From: Bacillota bacterium
GTDB lineage: Bacteria; Bacillota; UBA4882; UBA8346
Direction of reading: 5' to 3'
Length of the DNA stretch: 22,535 nt
Assembly (NCBI GenBank): GCA_023435225.1
Contig: JAEYRX010000001.1
Span: 1-22,535, forward strand
The notes below the pieces were generated by a model. It was not told the origin of the DNA, made no database searches, and saw nothing but the letters and a program-made list of their open reading frames with translations. The translations under genes and the position numbers were made by a program. This document shows, one piece after another, positions 6,950-14,807 of this stretch (positions are counted from its first letter, which is position 1; every line of letters starts with the position of its first letter).

Positions 6950-7771
6950 TTGATCAAAAATAAATGGCGTTATTTAATTTTAGTATTTGGGGTACTATTA
7001 ATTTGGTCAAATACCGGGTGGGCAGCCAAAGAGCAATTGGGAGAGATCAAACCAGGAATTTATTCAATGGCGGCAATCTCCAATCATACCCCGGTAATAT
7101 ACAAAAAAGCAAAAGAATACTGGGAATCTTTACAAAAGGTCGAATTACTAATCGCTAAGCCGGAACAATTTAAAGATATCCCTAAGTTAGGATTAAAAGA
7201 ACCGTATGTTGGGAATATAGTGTTAGGCGATAAACAGCAAAAATTCGGAATAATTGTAGATATTGTAGGAGAAGAAAAGCGGCTTTATATTGATAAGAAC
7301 GGTGACGGAAGCTTTGCTAATGAGTCATGGGCGCCGTTGATTAATGAATGGCTAGGTATTCAGAATTACTGGGTAACCAGTCCGGAACCTATAGATTTAC
7401 AAGTTGCCTATAATTCTTTATCAGGGGGAACAGCCCCGATCCAAGTCTTTATTAGTGGAGTTTTACTGAAACCGGGAGCATTTGTCAAAGAGAAGCCTTA
7501 TTTATTAGTTAAAGTTCGTACCTGGTTTTTGGCTAAGGTGCCGGAAGATGGGATAGAAAAGTATATGGCGGTAGTTGACCATAATAATAACGGATGTTTT
7601 AATGATCCTGAAGATATGTTGATTATCGATTATGATGATGATGAGATTTTTTCTTTAAAAGAGGCTGTTAAATATAAAAAGGGAATTAAGATTAGGGGTG
7701 GAAAAAATAAATTTGATGTTTCCTGGGATGTTTTCCCGAAAGAATTAAAGATAGGAGGAAAAGATCAATGA
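6950..7771 (+). CDS. Secreted protein of unknown function with two EF-hand-like calcium loops
   Basis: I do not recognise the family. The 273-residue product has an N-terminal signal peptide (hydrophobic residues 8-20, cleavage probably after the AA at 25-26). Two acidic loops resemble EF-hand or dockerin calcium sites: DKNGDGSFANE (115-125), in which the final Glu is at loop position 11, and DHNNNGCFNDPE (210-221), which fits the 12-residue pattern D-x-N-x-N-G-x-F-x-x-x-E. Each lies just after a hydrophobic strand (RLYI and YMAVV), so they look like a repeated beta-strand-plus-loop unit. An acidic DYDDDE patch follows at 227-232. The start is TTG 6950 with GGAAGTGA just upstream. The last four bases overlap the ATG of the M16 peptidase gene, so the product is probably made together with that pair and acts outside the membrane. 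Confidence 0.78.
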   Translation: MIKNKWRYLILVFGVLLIWSNTGWAAKEQLGEIKPGIYSMAAISNHTPVIYKKAKEYWESLQKVELLIAKPEQFKDIPKLGLKEPYVGNIVLGDKQQKFGIIVDIVGEEKRLYIDKNGDGSFANESWAPLINEWLGIQNYWVTSPEPIDLQVAYNSLSGGTAPIQVFISGVLLKPGAFVKEKPYLLVKVRTWFLAKVPEDGIEKYMAVVDHNNNGCFNDPEDMLIIDYDDDEIFSLKEAVKYKKGIKIRGGKNKFDVSWDVFPKELKIGGKDQ

Positions 7772-9060
7772 ATAAACGAATTGCGCTATTTTGGGCTTTA
7801 ATAGCAATTTTAATGATCTTAACTCCTTTGAGAGCTGCTAAGGCAAGTACCCAAGAAGGGTTTAAAAAGATCACTCTGTCTAATGGATTGACTTTAAACT
7901 ATAAAATAATGAAAGACCAACCCATGATTTCCATGTATGCGGTAGTTCCAATCGGTATGAACCGTGAAAGAGAAAAAGGAATTGCCCATTTATTAGAACA
8001 TATGATTTTCCGTGGCGGCGGGGGATATAATTTTGTTGATGTAATGAATGTTACCAATCGTCAAGGAGGGACTTTTTCAGGTTTTACGACTTTTTATGCC
8101 ACTACTTATAATTATGTGGTCCCAAAAGATAAATTTGACGAAGCTTTCAATGTTTTTAACGCTAATTTATGGAGTTCTAATTTGGCAGCTTCCGATCTGG
8201 CTTTGGAAAAGAAGATTGTTTTGCATGAATCGGAAATGAGCTACTCACAAAGGTTATCCTTTTATCCGGTTATTAAATATTTTTATCCGGAAACCAACTA
8301 TTCGGAAGCAACAGTTAATGCAATAACCGACAGTGAATTAAAAGAATTTTATCAATCCTACTATCAACCTGATAATGTTACTTATTTTATGGCCGGTGAT
8401 TTTGATCCTAATATAGTTATTAAAAGGTTACAGCAGTTAAAAAATGTTTATGGTGAAAAAGAGGTTCCGGTTTCAGCAATTAAAGAATATGAGTTACCTC
8501 AAAAGGTAATTGTCGAATCTAGAAATATATATCCTTATCAATATCAAATTATGTTGGCTTATGAATTCGATGGATTGGACCAGTCTGAACGGATGGTTCT
8601 AAAAGTTTTATCGTATTTATACGGATATAATTTTCGGATTGATTATGAGAAGAATGAATTCAAAGATTATTATCTGGTAACCCGTTCAATAGGGAATAAA
8701 GAATATTTTGGTTTATATCATTCGGAGAGTACTCATCCTTATGAAGAAAGTTCCTTAACGGAGGTTAAAACTGCTTTATTGAAATTACTCCGTCAGTTTA
8801 AAAAGACTGATTTATCTAAGGAACGTAAAGTTATGACAAAGCTTGTGAAAATAGAGCAATTGGATAGTAATAAAACAGCAGCAGCATCAGTTGAATATGA
8901 AGTACAAAGGCTAATTGACCCTGAGAATATAACCGTTGATTCTTTGGAAATCTTAGAAAAACTACAGAATAAAGATTTGGAGAAGGTCATCGAAAAATGT
9001 TTTGCACAGCCCCCAAAAGCTACTATTATAATTAAGTCAACTGAAAAGGTGGGTGAATAA
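7768..9060 (+). CDS. Exported M16-family zinc metallopeptidase, catalytic subunit
   Basis: This 430-residue protein has a signal peptide (residues 1-27) and a single M16 half-molecule of about 400 residues, the size of M16B subunits. The inverted zinc motif HxxEH is intact as HLLEH (74-78), and Glu154 in the VLHESEM segment is 76 residues downstream, where the third zinc ligand is expected. The C-terminal half has the M16 fold pattern but lacks a clear R-x6-Y motif of the kind seen in its neighbour. M16B enzymes cleave peptides inside a closed chamber and many work as a pair of one active and one inactive subunit; the next gene supplies the inactive partner. AGGAGG lies eight bases before the ATG, which overlaps the preceding stop (ATGA). 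The substrate is unknown. Confidence 0.9.
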   Translation: MNKRIALFWALIAILMILTPLRAAKASTQEGFKKITLSNGLTLNYKIMKDQPMISMYAVVPIGMNREREKGIAHLLEHMIFRGGGGYNFVDVMNVTNRQGGTFSGFTTFYATTYNYVVPKDKFDEAFNVFNANLWSSNLAASDLALEKKIVLHESEMSYSQRLSFYPVIKYFYPETNYSEATVNAITDSELKEFYQSYYQPDNVTYFMAGDFDPNIVIKRLQQLKNVYGEKEVPVSAIKEYELPQKVIVESRNIYPYQYQIMLAYEFDGLDQSERMVLKVLSYLYGYNFRIDYEKNEFKDYYLVTRSIGNKEYFGLYHSESTHPYEESSLTEVKTALLKLLRQFKKTDLSKERKVMTKLVKIEQLDSNKTAAASVEYEVQRLIDPENITVDSLEILEKLQNKDLEKVIEKCFAQPPKATIIIKSTEKVGE

Positions 9061-9062
9061 AT

Positions 9063-10346
9063 ATGTGGAAGAAAAATTTTTCGTTGACTTTGGTTTTACT
9101 GATAACGATAATCTGTTCTTATACAGCCGTTGCAGAAGAGACCGGACGAATTGAACGAACTACTGTCAGTGGGATGAATGTGATCCTGGAAAAGAATAAG
9201 TCAGAAGTAGCCGAGATTACTCTTTTATTGAAATCAGGAACCGGGATTGAACCTGAAAATAAAAAAGGCACAGCTTATATTATGAATAATATTGTTTATT
9301 GGATGCTCAACGATCCCAAGTCCAAAGTCGGTTATGTCGATGTATATACGGTACCGGATTATACAATAATTACTTTAACAACATTGTCAAATGATATAGT
9401 GCCGGCATTGGAAAATATTAAATACTTATTATCGGAACCTTTTTACGACTATGATTCAGTTCAAGATTTAAAAAATTATTTCTCCACCCGGGCAAAAGGA
9501 TTATGGGCTTTGATGAAGGCTTATTCCAATTTTAACTCTATTTATTATGGAGCAAATCATCCTTATAATGATGCATTTACGCCGGAGACAATTTCCGCAA
9601 TAACCGGAGTTGATGTTTATAAATGGTATCGCCAAACTTATCAACCAGGTAATGCCGTTTTATCAATAAGTGGGAATGTGGATTATGATATCACTAAATT
9701 AAAAAGCTTTTTTACGGATATGAAGACGGAAACTGTTAATCGGCGGCTATTAATACAGCCAGTTAATATAGATGAGGATAAAACTGTAGTGTTAAAAGAT
9801 CCCAATGGTATGGCAGCTTCCATATGTATAGGATTTTCGGCGCCAACAATTCAAGATCCGGATTATCCCGCTTTTAAAATAATTGAGTACTATCTTAGTG
9901 AATACATGCATTATTTTGAGGAACTAAGGCTTAAAAACGGACTAATATACTCGGATTTAATTTATTATAACGGATATGAAAAACCAAAAGCTCCGACTAT
10001 TATTTTTGCCAATACTACAGATCCTGATTCAGTAAGAACGTTGGAGTCTAAAACGTTGGAAATACTTAACAAACTAAAAACAGAGGGGATTGAAGAAATA
10101 GAACTGGTAAAAGTCATTAAAGCGTGGAAAGCGGAGAATGAGGCGCAAGAATCGGCAGAAAAGGGAGTTTCCTACCGTAATGCTTTAAGTTTCTATTTAA
10201 ATACCCAACTGGTTTATTATGATAACTTGCTCCCTAAGCTGGAACAAGTTAAAACTGAAGATATTAAAAAAGTGGCTAACCGGTATTTCCAACATTATAT
10301 TGAAGTTATATATAATCCAACTAAAATTGCGGAAGATATTAATTAA
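9063..10346 (+). CDS. Exported M16-family protein lacking the zinc site, non-catalytic subunit
   Basis: This 427-residue protein has a signal peptide (residues 1-24, cleavage after AVA) and an M16 domain. At the position of HxxEH it reads YIMNN (72-76), so all three metal or catalytic residues are lost and it cannot be a zinc protease by itself. The C-terminal half keeps ELRLKNGLIYSD, with Arg289 and Tyr296 matching the Arg/Tyr pair that inactive M16B subunits contribute to substrate binding. The catalytic neighbour lacks this pair, so the two look complementary. The ATG is two bases after the upstream stop, with GGTGG as ribosome binding site. The two genes most likely arose by duplication and encode a heterodimer outside the cytoplasmic membrane. 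No terminator is obvious after the stop. Confidence 0.88.
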   Translation: MWKKNFSLTLVLLITIICSYTAVAEETGRIERTTVSGMNVILEKNKSEVAEITLLLKSGTGIEPENKKGTAYIMNNIVYWMLNDPKSKVGYVDVYTVPDYTIITLTTLSNDIVPALENIKYLLSEPFYDYDSVQDLKNYFSTRAKGLWALMKAYSNFNSIYYGANHPYNDAFTPETISAITGVDVYKWYRQTYQPGNAVLSISGNVDYDITKLKSFFTDMKTETVNRRLLIQPVNIDEDKTVVLKDPNGMAASICIGFSAPTIQDPDYPAFKIIEYYLSEYMHYFEELRLKNGLIYSDLIYYNGYEKPKAPTIIFANTTDPDSVRTLESKTLEILNKLKTEGIEEIELVKVIKAWKAENEAQESAEKGVSYRNALSFYLNTQLVYYDNLLPKLEQVKTEDIKKVANRYFQHYIEVIYNPTKIAEDIN

Positions 10347-10420
10347 GTTAAGGGAATACCTTATAAGTTCTTATTAACTTTGGTCGGGCTGGAGATACAA
10401 TCCTTTAAGATTAATTTTTC

Positions 10421-10449
10421 TTGACTAAATTATTTAACCATGTTAACAT
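10421..10449 (+). promoter_or_regulatory. Promoter with palindromic operator upstream of the marR-type gene
   Basis: TTGACT (10421-10426) and TAACAT (10444-10449) have a 17-base spacer. The perfect palindrome TTAAC-CAT-GTTAA at 10434-10446 overlaps the spacer and the -10 box. MarR proteins typically bind such inverted repeats in their own promoters, so this is a likely autoregulatory operator. Confidence 0.55.
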
Positions 10450-10495
10450 TTATTTAGGTTATATTTTAACTGAATAGTTTATAAAGGTGAAATGG

Positions 10496-11038
10496 ATGGA
10501 AATAAGCATTTTTGAGAAAACTACCAAACTTTTTTGTCAGGCAATAATTTACCGGATCGTAAAACCGTCTTTGGAAGGCCTAGCTAAAGAACAATTAACT
10601 GAAGTTCAATTATCCTGTATTAATTATGTATCCGTTCATCCGGAACCATCAATAGGAGAAATTGCTGACGGTCTTGCTATAAGTAATGCTGCCTCAGCCA
10701 AATTAGTAGACCGTCTGGTAAAAAAGAAACTTTTAACCAGAGAGGAAGATCCTCAAGATCGAAGGGTTCTTAAAATTAAATTAACCTTTAAAGGGAATGA
10801 ACTTTTGAAGGATATTCAGAAAATTGAAGCAAAACAATTTAATGATATTTTGAGTCGTATGCATAAAGATGAGATTGAAGCTTTAGAATCAGGTTTAAAC
10901 AGTTTTTTAAGGGCAGCGCTTGAGAAACCGGAACAGATAGATGAAATATGTTTACGTTGTGGATGGAACCATATTATCAATTGTCCCGGAAACCTGCGTT
11001 ACCGACAATTGACGGGAGTTGATAAAAAGAAAGTTTGA
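10496..11038 (+). CDS. MarR-family transcriptional regulator with a C-terminal cysteine cluster
   Basis: This 180-residue winged-helix regulator carries the MarR core at about residues 35-105: IGEIADGLAISNAASAKLVDRLVKKKLL is the helix-turn-helix and REEDPQDRRVLKIKLT is the wing with the conserved DxRR. The C-terminal helix mediates dimerisation. Beyond the usual end of the family a tail of about 35 residues contains CLRCGWNHIINC (Cys152, Cys155, His159, Cys163), which could bind metal or act as a redox switch; Cys14 and Cys41 are further thiols. I chose ATG 10496 because AAAGGTG at 10483-10489 is six bases upstream; a GTG at 10487 lies inside it. A palindrome in the promoter suggests autoregulation. 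A terminator follows, so the gene is alone in its transcript; the target genes are not obvious. Confidence 0.87.
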   Translation: MEISIFEKTTKLFCQAIIYRIVKPSLEGLAKEQLTEVQLSCINYVSVHPEPSIGEIADGLAISNAASAKLVDRLVKKKLLTREEDPQDRRVLKIKLTFKGNELLKDIQKIEAKQFNDILSRMHKDEIEALESGLNSFLRAALEKPEQIDEICLRCGWNHIINCPGNLRYRQLTGVDKKKV

Positions 11039-11076
11039 TATGTAGTGTTTTTTGGAACTCTAAATTAACATCAAAG

Positions 11077-11101
11077 AAAGCTGGAAGCCCCAGCTTTTTT
11101 T
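11077..11101 (+). terminator. Terminator after the marR-type gene
   Basis: AAAGCTGG (11077-11084) pairs with CCAGCTTT (11090-11097) around a 5-base loop, and seven Ts run from 11095 to 11101. Confidence 0.85.
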
Positions 11102-11227
11102 GTGTTAAAAATATTTTCTAAAAATATAATATAAACTATGTTTAATGAGTTATAATTGATAATTAATGGATTTTCAAATTAAAGTCATAACATTAGAATA
11201 AAGAGAAAAACAACAGGAGAGATAATT

Positions 11228-11905
11228 ATGGGGACCATTATTAATGTTATTACGATTCTTATTGGAGGGACAATAGGTTTATTGTTACGTCGTCGTTTCC
11301 CGGAGAGGATCTCCGAGACCGCCTTACAAGTTATGGGACTATTTACTTTACTGGTGGGTATTAATATGGCCTTGCAAGGGAAGGACCTTATAATGGTACT
11401 GATAAGTTTGGCTTTAGGAGCTATGATTGGGGAATGGATTAATATTGAAGATCGTTTGGACAAGTTTGGCGCTTGGATTGAAAGACGTCTGCAAATTAAT
11501 GAAGGTAGTCCGGCTAAAGGTTTTATTTATGCGAGTTTGGTGTTTTGTGTAGGGTCAATGGCTATAGTTGGGAGTATTACTGATGGAGTGAAGGGTGATT
11601 ACTCTATTCTTTTTACTAAAGCAATGATGGACGGGATTATTTCAATACCTTTTGCGGCCGGAATGGGTATAGGTGTTTTAGGTTCAGCGTTATCAATTTT
11701 TATCTATCAGGGTAGTTTGACTTTGTTAGCCAGACAATTACAGCCATTATTCAGTCCGCTGGTTATTCAAGAGCTAACATCAGTAGGTGGAGTCATTGTT
11801 ATGGGAATCGGCATCAATATTATGGGTATAAAGAAAATCAGAGTGGGTAATTTTTTACCGGCCTTATTACTAATTATTATTATTTGTTTATATAAGTTGA
11901 ACTAA
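11228..11905 (+). CDS. DUF554 family membrane protein
   Basis: This 225-residue integral membrane protein has about six or seven hydrophobic segments. It starts MGTIINVITILIGGTIGLLLRRRFPERI, a DUF554 signature, and contains VGSMAIVGSITDG, KAMMDGIISIPFAAGMGIGV and VGGVIVMGIGINIMGIKKIRVGNFLPAL, all typical of the family (YdfK/YqgA-like). The function is unknown; transport is a guess from topology. AGGAG lies eight bases upstream of the ATG. The last 15 bases overlap the left arm of a palindromic repeat, so the repeat provides the last residues (YKLN) of this protein. The gene appears monocistronic. Confidence 0.88.
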   Translation: MGTIINVITILIGGTIGLLLRRRFPERISETALQVMGLFTLLVGINMALQGKDLIMVLISLALGAMIGEWINIEDRLDKFGAWIERRLQINEGSPAKGFIYASLVFCVGSMAIVGSITDGVKGDYSILFTKAMMDGIISIPFAAGMGIGVLGSALSIFIYQGSLTLLARQLQPLFSPLVIQELTSVGGVIVMGIGINIMGIKKIRVGNFLPALLLIIIICLYKLN

Positions 11906-11981
11906 ATTCTGCTATTTACCCTTTCCGATACGGCTTTTGGGATGGGAAAGCCTATTCGTAAAATTTAGTTCATCTTATATA
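11891..11981. repeat. Palindromic repeat overlapping the end of the DUF554 gene (upstream of hppA)
   Basis: TATAAGTTGAACTAAATT (11891-11908) is complementary, with one mismatch, to 11962-11979. The 35 bases at 11947-11981 recur in direct orientation at 14635-14669 with three mismatches. The left arm contains the DUF554 stop codon. It may act as a terminator or be a small dispersed element. Confidence 0.7.
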
Positions 11982-12413
11982 TAAAGCTATTTTAATAAAA
12001 GTTTAACATTACAATGGTATAATCGGATTATTTTGTGTAATGCAGTAAGCATCTATATTTTTTAATAATTGCGTCTACATTTTCAGGAAATGAGGCGCAC
12101 TTTTTTTTAAAATTGAGTTGTGTTAATATATAGTGGGCGATAAGTTGAATTTTTTTACATAAAAAATTAAATTTTATCGTTCTTAATAAAAATATGGTTC
12201 CCGACTTACAGTGGGTTGAATAACGAGTTAAGGGATTTTCATTGAAACTTTATTATTAAGATAATTATGAATCTCCCTTAGATTACTAAAATTACAATTT
12301 TAGTTACACTTTATCAACCGATCTGTCCCAAGTTTACAAAGGGGGTGTAGTTGGAGAATATTTTTAGTCCGAAAAGTAATGAAGAAAACAACCACATTTA
12401 AGGGGGATTAATC
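11906..12413. other. 508-base intergenic region upstream of hppA
   Basis: No gene is seen. From left to right it holds the right half of the palindromic repeat, an extended -10 (TGGTATAAT, 12015-12023) without a good -35, a strong terminator (12070-12108), and a long AT-rich leader. In the leader, CTTAATAA near 12182 is complementary to the sequence ending at 12260. ACTAAAAT (12285-12292) pairs with ATTTTAGT (12297-12304) as a perfect hairpin. The hppA transcript may carry these in its 5' untranslated region. Confidence 0.45.
12070..12108 (+). terminator. Strong terminator between DUF554 and hppA
   Basis: TGCGTCT (12070-12076) pairs with AGGCGCA (12093-12099) including one wobble. An inner CATTT/AAATG stem continues it around a TCAGG loop, and eight Ts follow at 12101-12108. 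It ends either the DUF554 transcript or a short RNA begun at the TATAAT at 12018-12023. Confidence 0.8.
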
Positions 12414-14570
12414 GTGCTATTAGACAAAACGGTTGAATTTTTATTTTTCCTGGTTCCACTGGGCTCATTATTAGCACTTTTTTATGCTCTATATTTATTT
12501 ATGTTTGTTAGTAAACAGGAACCCGGAACAGAAAAAATGCAAGAGATTTCTGCGGCGGTTAGAGAAGGCGCCAAAGCTTATTTAAAAAGGCAATATAGTG
12601 GAGTAGCAATCTTTTTTGCAGTTATGTTTGTAATTTTGACTATTATTTCATTTATGGGATATCTACCTAAAGTTGTTCCGTTTGCCTTTTTAACCGGTGG
12701 ATTTTTCTCGGCTTTAGCCGGTCTTTTCGGAATGATGACTGCTACAAAGGCTAATGCTAGAACAGCCTGGGCCGCAAGTAAGAGCTTAAACTCCGGTTTG
12801 CAAGTTGCCTTTAAGAGTGGGGCAGTTATGGGTCTGGTTGTAGTAGGCTTAGGGTTATTGGATTTAAGTATTTGGTTTCTGGTTTTAAAATATGCATTTA
12901 ACGCTCCAATTGCTGATATCACAGCTACTATGTTAAACTTTGGTATGGGCGCCAGTTCTATGGCTCTTTTTGCCAGGGTTGGCGGTGGTATCTTTACTAA
13001 AGCTGCCGACGTTGGCGCTGACTTAGTTGGTAAGGTTGAAGCCGGTATTCCGGAAGATGATCCCCGAAATCCGGCCGTTATTGCTGATAACGTTGGTGAT
13101 AATGTAGGGGATGTTGCCGGTATGGGCGCTGACCTTTACGAATCTTATGTTGGTTCTATCGTTGCTACCTCTGCGTTAGCAGTAGCAGCCGGATTAGGAC
13201 TTCGTGGCGTTATGATTCCGATGATTATGGCAGTTGTTGGTGTATTAGCCTCAATTATCGGAACTTGGTTCGTTCGTTCCCGGGAAAAAGCGGAACAAAA
13301 AGTCTTATTAAGCGCTTTACGCAAAGGTACATTTGGTAGCGCTATTATCATTGCAATTGTTTCTTATCCATTAATCGGGTATATTCTCGGTTGGGATAAA
13401 ATCGGCGTTTATGGTTCCGTTTTAGCAGGATTAATCGGTGGAGTATTAATCGGTTTATTAACTGAATATTATACTTCCGGCAGTTACAAACCAACCCAGG
13501 GAGTTGCTGAAACTGCTCTTACCGGTCCGGCAACCGTTATTATCGGTGGTATGGCTGTTGGAATGCTCTCGACATTTTTACCGGTTATAGTTGTCGCTAT
13601 TGCAATTTTAATCAGTTTCTATTCAGCCGGCGGTGGAAATTTCGGTATGGGGTTATACGGGATTGCAATCTCTGCAGTTGGTATGCTTTCTACCTTAGGA
13701 ATTACATTGGCTACCGATGCTTATGGTCCGGTTGCCGATAATGCCGGTGGAATTGCTGAAATGTCCGGCATGGGTAAAGAAGTACGGCAACGGACCGATG
13801 CGCTTGATTCGCTAGGTAACACTACTGCTGCCACTGGTAAAGGATTTGCAATCGGTTCTGCAGCCTTGACTGCGTTGGCTTTAATAGTCTCGTTTACCGA
13901 AAAGGTTCAAGTTGAAAGCGCTGCCTTAATTGATAAATTTACTCAATCCGGTATCGTTATTCCTCAATGGTTGGAACAAGCAAAGGATATTAATCATTTC
14001 TTAGATCTGACCGACCCACGGGTTTTAATCGGTTTATTAGTTGGCGGAATGCTTCCGTTCTTGTTCTGCTCAATGACTATGAAGGCAGTAGGACGGGCCG
14101 CCCAAACCATTGTTTTTGAGGTCAGACGCCAATTCCGTGAAATTACCGGTTTGATGGAAGGCACTGCTAAACCTGATTATGCCCGTTGTGTTGATATTTG
14201 TACCAAGAGCGCCCAGAAAGAAATGGTATTACCGGCAATATCAGCTATTATTGCTCCGATTGCCATCGGTTTATTGGTCGGAGTTAAAGGAGTTGCCGGA
14301 TTGTTAGCTGGTACCACTATTACCGGATTTGTTTTAGCGGTAATGATGGCCAATGCTGGTGGAAGCTGGGATAATGCCAAGAAATTTATTGAAGAAGGCA
14401 ACCATGGCGGAAAAGGTTCCGATGCTCATAAAGCGGCTGTTGTCGGAGATACTGTTGGTGATCCGTTTAAAGATACTTCCGGGCCTTCATTAAATATTCT
14501 AATTAAGCTTACTTCCATGGTTTCGGTAGTTTTTGCGGCTTTTATGTTAGCAAATGCTTTGTTTAGATAA
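12414..14570 (+). CDS. hppA: Membrane-bound pyrophosphatase, K+-dependent, probably Na+-translocating
   Basis: This 718-residue protein with about 16 membrane helices hydrolyses pyrophosphate and pumps cations across the cytoplasmic membrane. The catalytic acidic motifs are intact: DVGADLVGKVE with PEDDPRNPAVIADNVGDNVGD (about 199-233), DAYGPVADNAGG (435-446) and GDTVGDPFKDTSGPSLN near the C-terminus. GNTTAATGKG (468-477) has Ala472 and Gly475, where K+-independent enzymes have Lys and Thr, so it should need K+. In helix 6, GADLYESYVGS places Glu243 one helical turn earlier than the Glu of plant H+-pumping enzymes (LFGSYAES), the arrangement known for Na+-pumping and dual Na+/H+ enzymes. The start is GTG 12414 with AGGGGG eight bases upstream. 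A Na+/H+ antiporter-like gene follows after a terminator. Confidence 0.95.
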   Translation: MLLDKTVEFLFFLVPLGSLLALFYALYLFMFVSKQEPGTEKMQEISAAVREGAKAYLKRQYSGVAIFFAVMFVILTIISFMGYLPKVVPFAFLTGGFFSALAGLFGMMTATKANARTAWAASKSLNSGLQVAFKSGAVMGLVVVGLGLLDLSIWFLVLKYAFNAPIADITATMLNFGMGASSMALFARVGGGIFTKAADVGADLVGKVEAGIPEDDPRNPAVIADNVGDNVGDVAGMGADLYESYVGSIVATSALAVAAGLGLRGVMIPMIMAVVGVLASIIGTWFVRSREKAEQKVLLSALRKGTFGSAIIIAIVSYPLIGYILGWDKIGVYGSVLAGLIGGVLIGLLTEYYTSGSYKPTQGVAETALTGPATVIIGGMAVGMLSTFLPVIVVAIAILISFYSAGGGNFGMGLYGIAISAVGMLSTLGITLATDAYGPVADNAGGIAEMSGMGKEVRQRTDALDSLGNTTAATGKGFAIGSAALTALALIVSFTEKVQVESAALIDKFTQSGIVIPQWLEQAKDINHFLDLTDPRVLIGLLVGGMLPFLFCSMTMKAVGRAAQTIVFEVRRQFREITGLMEGTAKPDYARCVDICTKSAQKEMVLPAISAIIAPIAIGLLVGVKGVAGLLAGTTITGFVLAVMMANAGGSWDNAKKFIEEGNHGGKGSDAHKAAVVGDTVGDPFKDTSGPSLNILIKLTSMVSVVFAAFMLANALFR

Positions 14571-14586
14571 AAGGCTTCAAATTAAT

Positions 14587-14613
14587 AAAGCCCAGGTCAA
14601 AAGCCTGGGTTTT
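14587..14613 (+). terminator. Terminator after hppA
   Basis: CCCAGG (14591-14596) pairs with CCTGGG (14604-14609), extended by AAAG/TTTT pairing that includes a wobble. A T-rich tail (TTTTATTTTAA) follows. The pyrophosphatase gene is therefore probably monocistronic. Confidence 0.82.
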
Positions 14614-14634
14614 ATTTTAATTATTTATATAAGT

Positions 14635-14702
14635 AAAGCTTATTCGTATGATTTAGTTCATCTTATATAGACACTATCTCGGAGAAAGTATAGATGAGTT
14701 AA
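14635..14702. repeat. Palindromic repeat downstream of hppA
   Basis: The first 35 bases repeat 11947-11981 with three mismatches in the same orientation. TTAGTTCATCT (14653-14663) can pair as RNA with AGATGAGTTAA (14692-14702), using two G-U wobbles. It is thus also a hairpin-forming element, but its second half differs from the upstream copy. Confidence 0.6.
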
Positions 14703-14807
14703 CGAACAACAAAAATATAAAAGTTAAATTCAGATAATAATATTTATTACTGTTGCTTATTGACACACCTATTACCTGAATAATAATCAATGAAGGAGTG
14801 ACTCCGG

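Noticed and set aside
14760..14789. TTGACA with TAAT-type -10 before the antiporter gene
   Set aside because: Transcription from it would start within the ribosome binding site, leaving almost no leader; the -10 match is also poor.
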